In this document: one piece after another, positions 53,841-57,886 of the stretch
How the letters are laid out: every line of letters begins with the position of its first letter
Position numbering within the stretch: position 1 is the first letter of the stretch
Source of the DNA: an uncultured Oscillospiraceae bacterium
GTDB lineage: Bacteria > Bacillota > Clostridia > Oscillospirales > Oscillospiraceae
DNA length: 57,886 bases
NCBI GenBank assembly: GCA_910588105.1
Contig: CAJUQD010000015.1
Location: 1 to 57,886 of the forward strand
Reading direction: 5' to 3'
The notes under the pieces: generated by a model
Seen by the model: only the letters and a program-made list of their open reading frames with translations
What the model was told of the DNA's origin: nothing
Databases searched by the model: none
Position numbers and translations under genes: made by a program

Positions 53841-53876
53841 ACCGGGCGGGCGCAGGCCCGCCCGGTTTATTTTATC
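53841..53876 (+). terminator. Terminator of the small P-loop gene
   Basis: ACCGGGCGGGC/GCCCGCCCGGT hairpin followed by TTATTTTAT. Confidence 0.85.
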
Positions 53877-53894
53877 TTACAGGAGGAAATTATA

Positions 53895-54401
53895 ATGGAC
53901 TGCACCCAAACCATCCGCGCCCGGCGGAGCATCCGCAAGTTCAAGCCCGGCGCCTCCATCCCCAGGCCGGATGTGGAGGCCATGCTGGAGGCGGCCATGA
54001 TGGCCCCCAGCGCCCGCAACCTGCGCCCCTGGGAGTTTTTTGTGGTGGAGAACCCGGAGCTCAAGGCCCGGCTGCGCGCCGCCCACCCCTTCGCCTCCAT
54101 GCTGGACACCGCCTCGCTGGCCATCGTGGTGTGCGGCCGGCCGGAGGATCAAAAGGGCGCGGTGGAAGGCTACTGGCCGCTGGACTGCGGCGCGGCCATC
54201 GAGAACCTGCTGCTCCAGGCGGTGGCCCTGGGCTACGGCGCGTGCTGGTGCGGCTGCTGGCCCAGCCCCCGCATCTCCAAGCTCCAGGAGCTTTTGAACA
54301 CCCAGTCTGTCCCCGCGGCCCTCATCGCCGTGGGCGTGCCTGACGAGGCCCCGGAGGCCAGGGGCTTTTACCAGGCCGGCAAGGTCACCTGGCTGGCCTG
54401 A
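53895..54401 (+). CDS. Nitroreductase family protein
   Basis: The 168-residue flavoprotein has the family's FMN-binding start RARRSIRKFKPG, MAPSARNLRPWEFFVV, then DCGAAIENLLLQAVALGYGACWCG and VGVPDEAPEAR near the end. It should reduce nitro or quinone compounds, or act as a small oxidoreductase, using NAD(P)H and FMN. AGGAGG lies ten bases before the ATG. It ends 24 bases before the debranching enzyme gene, so the two are probably one operon although the functions differ. Confidence 0.92.
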   Translation: MDCTQTIRARRSIRKFKPGASIPRPDVEAMLEAAMMAPSARNLRPWEFFVVENPELKARLRAAHPFASMLDTASLAIVVCGRPEDQKGAVEGYWPLDCGAAIENLLLQAVALGYGACWCGCWPSPRISKLQELLNTQSVPAALIAVGVPDEAPEARGFYQAGKVTWLA

Positions 54402-54425
54402 CGGCGGCAGAAAGGAGGATGCGGC

Positions 54426-56531
54426 ATGAGCGGCAAACAGCCCCTCCGCGCCCGGGTGGAAACCGGTGTGGTGCTGCCCCGGGCCATCCATCTGATTCCC
54501 ATGGACACCATCAACGGCTTCGACGTCCGCCCCGGCTTCTACGAGACCAACGGCGCCACCGCCATCCCCGGCGGGGTGAACTTCACCGTCCACTCCCACG
54601 GGGCCACCGGCGTGGAGCTGCTGCTCTTCCGCCGGGAGGAGGCGGAACCCTTCGCGGTGCTCCCCTTCCCCGAGCACTACCGCATCGGGAACGTGTACTC
54701 CATGATCGTGTTCAAGCTGAACATCGAGGAATTTGAGTACGCCTACCGGGTGGACGGGCCCTACCAGCCGGAAACGGGGCTCGTCTTTGACAAGAGCCGC
54801 TACCTGCTGGACCCCTACGCCAAGGCGGTCACCGGCCAGAGCGCCTGGGGCAAGACCACCCCCCACGGCCAGCACTACAAGGCCCGGGTGGTGAAGGACG
54901 ACTTCGACTGGGGCAAGCTGGACCAGCCCCTCATCCCCACCGAGGACCTCATCATTTACGAGCTCCACGTCCGGGGCTTCACCAAGGACGCCTCCTCCGG
55001 CGTGGCCTATCCCGGCACCTTCGCCGGGCTGATGGAGAAGCTGGACTACCTCCAGGAGCTGGGGGTGAACGCCCTGGAGCTGATGCCCATCTTTGAATTC
55101 GACGAGATGCTGGACTACCGGGAGGTAAACGGACGGGCCCTTTACAACTACTGGGGGTACAGCACCGTCAGCTTTTTTGCCCCCAACACCAGCTACACCG
55201 CCTCCACCGAGTATAACCGGGAGGGGAACGAGCTGAAAAACCTCATCCGGGCCTGCAAGCGGCGGGGCATCGAGGTGTATCTGGACGTGGTGTTCAACCA
55301 CACCGCCGAGGGCAATGAGATGGGTCCCTTTTTCTCCTTCAAGGGCTTTGACAACAACATCTACTACCTGCTCACCCCCGAAGGGTACTACTACAATTTT
55401 TCCGGCTGCGGCAACACCCTGAACTGCAACCACCCCATCGTCCACCAGATGATTATGGACTGCCTGCGCTACTGGGTGACCACCTACCGAGTGGACGGCT
55501 TCCGCTTCGACCTGGCCTCCATCCTGGGTCGGGACGAGCACGGGGCCCCCATGGTGTCCCCGCCCCTCCTCCAGGCCATGGCCTTCGACCCCATCCTGGG
55601 GGATGTGAAGCTCATCGCCGAGGCGTGGGACGCGGGGGGGCTGTACCAGGTGGGCACCTTCCCCGCCTGGAACCGCTGGGCGGAGTGGAACGGCCGCTAC
55701 CGGGACGACATGCGCCGCTACCTCAAGGGGGACGGGGGGATGGCCCAGGCCGCTGCCCTTCGCCTCACCGGCTCCCGGGACATCTATGACGCAGCCGCCC
55801 GGGGCAACGCCTCGGTGAACTTCCTCACCTGCCACGACGGCTTCACCCTCCACGACCTGTACGCCTACAACCGCAAGCACAACGAGGCCAACGGCTGGAA
55901 CAACACCGACGGCGCCAACGACAACAACAGCTGGAACTGCGGCGCGGAGGGGGAGACCGACGATCCCCAGATCAACGCCCTGCGGGGAAGGATGGTGCGC
56001 AACGCCTTCGCCCTGCTCATGTGCTCCAGGGGCATCCCCATGTTTTTGGCGGGGGACGAGTTCGGCAACACCCAGTTTGGCAACAACAACGCCTACTGCC
56101 AGGACAATATCACCTCCTGGCTTGACTGGTCCCTGCTGGAGCAAAACCGGGACCTGTTCCAATTTTTCCAGTATATGATCCGCTTCCGCAAGGACCACAG
56201 GGTACTGCGCCGGGACATCAGCGGCGGGGCCTGCGGCTTCCCCGACGTGAGCTTCCACGGCACGGCCCCCTGGCAGGAATCCTTTGGCCCCCAGGACCGC
56301 TATGTGGGCGTGATGTTCGCCGGGGCGGAGCGCAACGTAGGCCCCCAGATCGTCTATGTGGCCTCCAACGCCTATTGGGAGGAGCTGAGCGCCGCCCTGC
56401 CCCAGCTGCCTGCCTCCATGCACTGGGAGCTGGCGGTGGACACCTGGGACGCGCAGCAGCACGCCCGCCCGGTGGATGGGAACTGCTTTGCCATCGGCCC
56501 CCGGAGCGTGAAGGTGTTCGTGGCGAAATAA
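54426..56531 (+). CDS. glgX: Glycogen debranching enzyme GlgX/isoamylase type (GH13)
   Basis: The 701-residue protein has an N-terminal beta-sandwich (CBM48-like, about 30-150; GGVNFTVHSHGATGVELLLF) and a GH13_11 barrel. The catalytic triad is visible: nucleophile D362 in DGFRFDLAS, acid/base E399 in LIAEAWD and D471 in TCHDGFT; VFNHTAEG is the first conserved region. It cleaves alpha-1,6 branches of glycogen or starch-derived dextrins in the cytoplasm. AAAGGAGG precedes ATG at 54426. No other glycogen genes are in the window. Confidence 0.93.
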   Translation: MSGKQPLRARVETGVVLPRAIHLIPMDTINGFDVRPGFYETNGATAIPGGVNFTVHSHGATGVELLLFRREEAEPFAVLPFPEHYRIGNVYSMIVFKLNIEEFEYAYRVDGPYQPETGLVFDKSRYLLDPYAKAVTGQSAWGKTTPHGQHYKARVVKDDFDWGKLDQPLIPTEDLIIYELHVRGFTKDASSGVAYPGTFAGLMEKLDYLQELGVNALELMPIFEFDEMLDYREVNGRALYNYWGYSTVSFFAPNTSYTASTEYNREGNELKNLIRACKRRGIEVYLDVVFNHTAEGNEMGPFFSFKGFDNNIYYLLTPEGYYYNFSGCGNTLNCNHPIVHQMIMDCLRYWVTTYRVDGFRFDLASILGRDEHGAPMVSPPLLQAMAFDPILGDVKLIAEAWDAGGLYQVGTFPAWNRWAEWNGRYRDDMRRYLKGDGGMAQAAALRLTGSRDIYDAAARGNASVNFLTCHDGFTLHDLYAYNRKHNEANGWNNTDGANDNNSWNCGAEGETDDPQINALRGRMVRNAFALLMCSRGIPMFLAGDEFGNTQFGNNNAYCQDNITSWLDWSLLEQNRDLFQFFQYMIRFRKDHRVLRRDISGGACGFPDVSFHGTAPWQESFGPQDRYVGVMFAGAERNVGPQIVYVASNAYWEELSAALPQLPASMHWELAVDTWDAQQHARPVDGNCFAIGPRSVKVFVAK

Positions 56532-56548
56532 ACGAAAGGCACTCCCCG

Positions 56549-56588
56549 CCGGTTGGGGCAACTCCCGTAAGGAAGTTGCCCCAACCGG
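56549..56588. repeat. 15-bp perfect inverted repeat between glgX and the recombinase
   Basis: CCGGTTGGGGCAACT and its exact reverse complement enclose a 10-base loop; no U-run follows. It lies where the end of the integrated element must be. Confidence 0.7.
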
Positions 56589-56617
56589 GGGACAGCAAGT
56601 AATAAGTTACCTATTTG

Positions 56618-56648
56618 GACGGCGTGGCTTCGGCTACGCTGTCTTTTT
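56618..56648 (+). terminator. Terminator overlapping the recombinase 3' end
   Basis: GACGGCGTGGC-TTCG-GCTACGCTGTC hairpin followed by TTTTTAT in the plus direction; it would stop messages coming from glgX. Confidence 0.6.
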
Positions 56649-57886
56649 ATGCTGGCCTGCAAGATGCTCCTGGAACAGTTTCTCCATTTCCTCCGGGGAC
56701 GGGGCACACCACAGACCAATGGTGTTGTAATGGATGTCCACCCGTTGATGGCGCTTACCGTCTACCTTGTTGGGCTTGGACACCACAATTTTCTCAATGA
56801 ACTCGTGGACGATTTCAGGCGTAAGCTCCGTCAGCCGCGTCACCTGTCTGGCTCGCTCAATAAACCGCTGCAAGTCAGCGGCCTTGTCTGTGGTGGCGTC
56901 CAGGCTGGCCTCCATCTCCGGGATTGCCGCTTTCAACTGCCGCTGATCGGTTTCCAGCGATACAGTCAGCGTGGTAAAGCGTTCCTCGGACAACAGGCCC
57001 TTGGTCATGTCCTCGTAGCTTTTCTGGATAAGTTGGTCGATTTCCACAACCCGGCTTTTTGCCCTGTCCAACTCTTGGCCTCTGGCGGTCAACTCCTTTT
57101 TCTCTTGCAGGCCGAACCGCTCCATCTGCTCCTGGGCAAACCTCTTTTCATAGACCTGGACATACCACAAAAGTCGTTGCAGCCCCTCAAGGACAAGCTG
57201 TGCCACCACTTTCTCCCGGATATAGTGAGCGGAACACAGATCAGTATTCTTGCGGTAGCCGGAACAGAAAAAGTAGGCTTGCTCCCGCTTGTAGTTGTTG
57301 GTGGCGCTGTATCCCAGCTTACTGCCGCAGTCGGCGCAGTAGAGCAGGCCGGAAAACATACTCACAGCGTCCGTTCTCGTGGGCCTGCGGCGGTGCTGAC
57401 GAAGATTCTGAACAAGGGCAAAGGTTTCCCGGTCAATGATGGCGGGATGGGTATTGGGGAACACTTTCCATTCTTCCTGCGGCCTGTCCAACTGCTTTTT
57501 CAGCTTGAAAGACTGCCGGTAAGTACGGAAGTTTACCGTATCGCCCACATACTCCTGCCTGTCCAGAATTTCCGCTACCGTGTGCGAACACCACTTGTGC
57601 AGATATTCAGGGAGCTTGGTCGGACAGTTTACGCCAATGCTGCGCTGGTACTCGCTGGGTGTCAGCACACCGTCAGCTTTTAGCCGCTTGGCGATTTGGG
57701 TCGGCCCCAGGCCGCTAACGCACATCTGAAATATCCGCCTGACAGTTTTCGCCGCCGGTTCGTCTACGATCCACCTATTCTTGTCCTCCGGGCCTTTCTT
57801 GTAGCCATAGGGGACATTGGTGGTGAGCGGTATCCCGGCGTTGCCACGGCTCTGCATGACACGCCGCACCTTGTCGCTCGTGTTCT
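56634..57886 (-). CDS. Large serine recombinase, N-terminus outside the window
   Basis: About 417 residues are visible; the frame continues upstream of GTG 57869 to the edge (NTSDKVRRVMQSRG), so the protein is cut and its catalytic resolvase domain lies outside. The visible part has the recombinase domain (GIPLTTNVPYGYKKGP, TVRRIFQMCVSGLGPTQIAKRL), a zinc ribbon (CADCGSKLGY ... CSGYRKNTDLCSAHYI), a coiled coil (about 260-350 of the visible part) and a DUF4368-like tail (IVVSKPNKVDGKRHQRVDIHYNTIG). Such integrases sit at the end of conjugative or mobilisable elements and cut at attachment sites beside their gene. The element should extend to the right of the window. Confidence 0.92.
   Translation of the reverse strand, partial: NTSDKVRRVMQSRGNAGIPLTTNVPYGYKKGPEDKNRWIVDEPAAKTVRRIFQMCVSGLGPTQIAKRLKADGVLTPSEYQRSIGVNCPTKLPEYLHKWCSHTVAEILDRQEYVGDTVNFRTYRQSFKLKKQLDRPQEEWKVFPNTHPAIIDRETFALVQNLRQHRRRPTRTDAVSMFSGLLYCADCGSKLGYSATNNYKREQAYFFCSGYRKNTDLCSAHYIREKVVAQLVLEGLQRLLWYVQVYEKRFAQEQMERFGLQEKKELTARGQELDRAKSRVVEIDQLIQKSYEDMTKGLLSEERFTTLTVSLETDQRQLKAAIPEMEASLDATTDKAADLQRFIERARQVTRLTELTPEIVHEFIEKIVVSKPNKVDGKRHQRVDIHYNTIGLWCAPSPEEMEKLFQEHLAGQHKKTA

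Noticed and set aside
53877..56561. Minus-strand open frame of 894 codons
   Set aside because: Antisense shadow of the nitroreductase and glgX genes.

Overview
The window looks like chromosomal DNA of a high-GC, Gram-positive anaerobic clostridium, most likely a gut Oscillospiraceae-type organism (Flavonifractor/Lawsonibacter/Intestinimonas-like). This is an inference from GC-rich Firmicutes-type genes, S-layer-homology and LysM surface proteins, GGAGG-type ribosome binding sites, sigma-A promoters, ferredoxin-type enzymes and glycan hydrolases. No rRNA, tRNA or CRISPR array was seen.

Left end (1-3.8 kb): an AT-rich patch holds the start of an acyltransferase-3 gene (minus strand, running off the window). 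A (TCTG/CAGA)n tract of at least 13 units lies inside its coding frame, so this is a candidate phase-variable locus. A 147-bp palindromic repeat lies in its leader. An Fe-S aldo/keto reductase, a possible 34-aa gene and prfB (without the usual frameshift) follow.

3.9-19.5 kb is ordinary chromosome: an exported 5'-nucleotidase with a LysM anchor, an RpiR regulator, a compact type IV pilus/type II secretion-like operon (PilT and PilC homologues plus four small pilin-like proteins and a transglutaminase lipoprotein), a DUF362 protein, mnmA, a MerR-controlled ABC-2 exporter operon with a visible MerR-type operator, and metY.

19.5-25.6 kb encodes a MacAB-like exporter (adaptor with two lipoyl-like modules, ATPase, FtsX-like permease) followed by an S-layer-homology protein. 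Upstream lies a 585-bp gene-free stretch with a repressor-type operator/promoter and no intact regulator, plus a shortened copy of the palindromic repeat.

26.2-40.3 kb is a signalling island with visibly lower GC than its flanks: two hybrid histidine kinases and a chemoreceptor on the minus strand, then a receiver-only protein and two more membrane hybrid kinases on the plus strand. One of these ends in an HPt domain. The other is fused to a complete DegV/FakB-like fatty-acid-binding fold, the most unusual architecture in the window. The island ends at an IS5-type transposase remnant.

41.4-53.1 kb is a glycan-use region on the minus strand: a GH78-like protein, a GH88 hydrolase, a GtrA-like membrane protein, two GH3 enzymes (one circularly permuted with membrane helices at both ends) and an AgrC/LytTR-type two-component system. 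53.4-56.5 kb holds a small P-loop protein, a nitroreductase and a GH13 debranching enzyme. The right edge cuts a large serine recombinase, the probable end of an integrated element.
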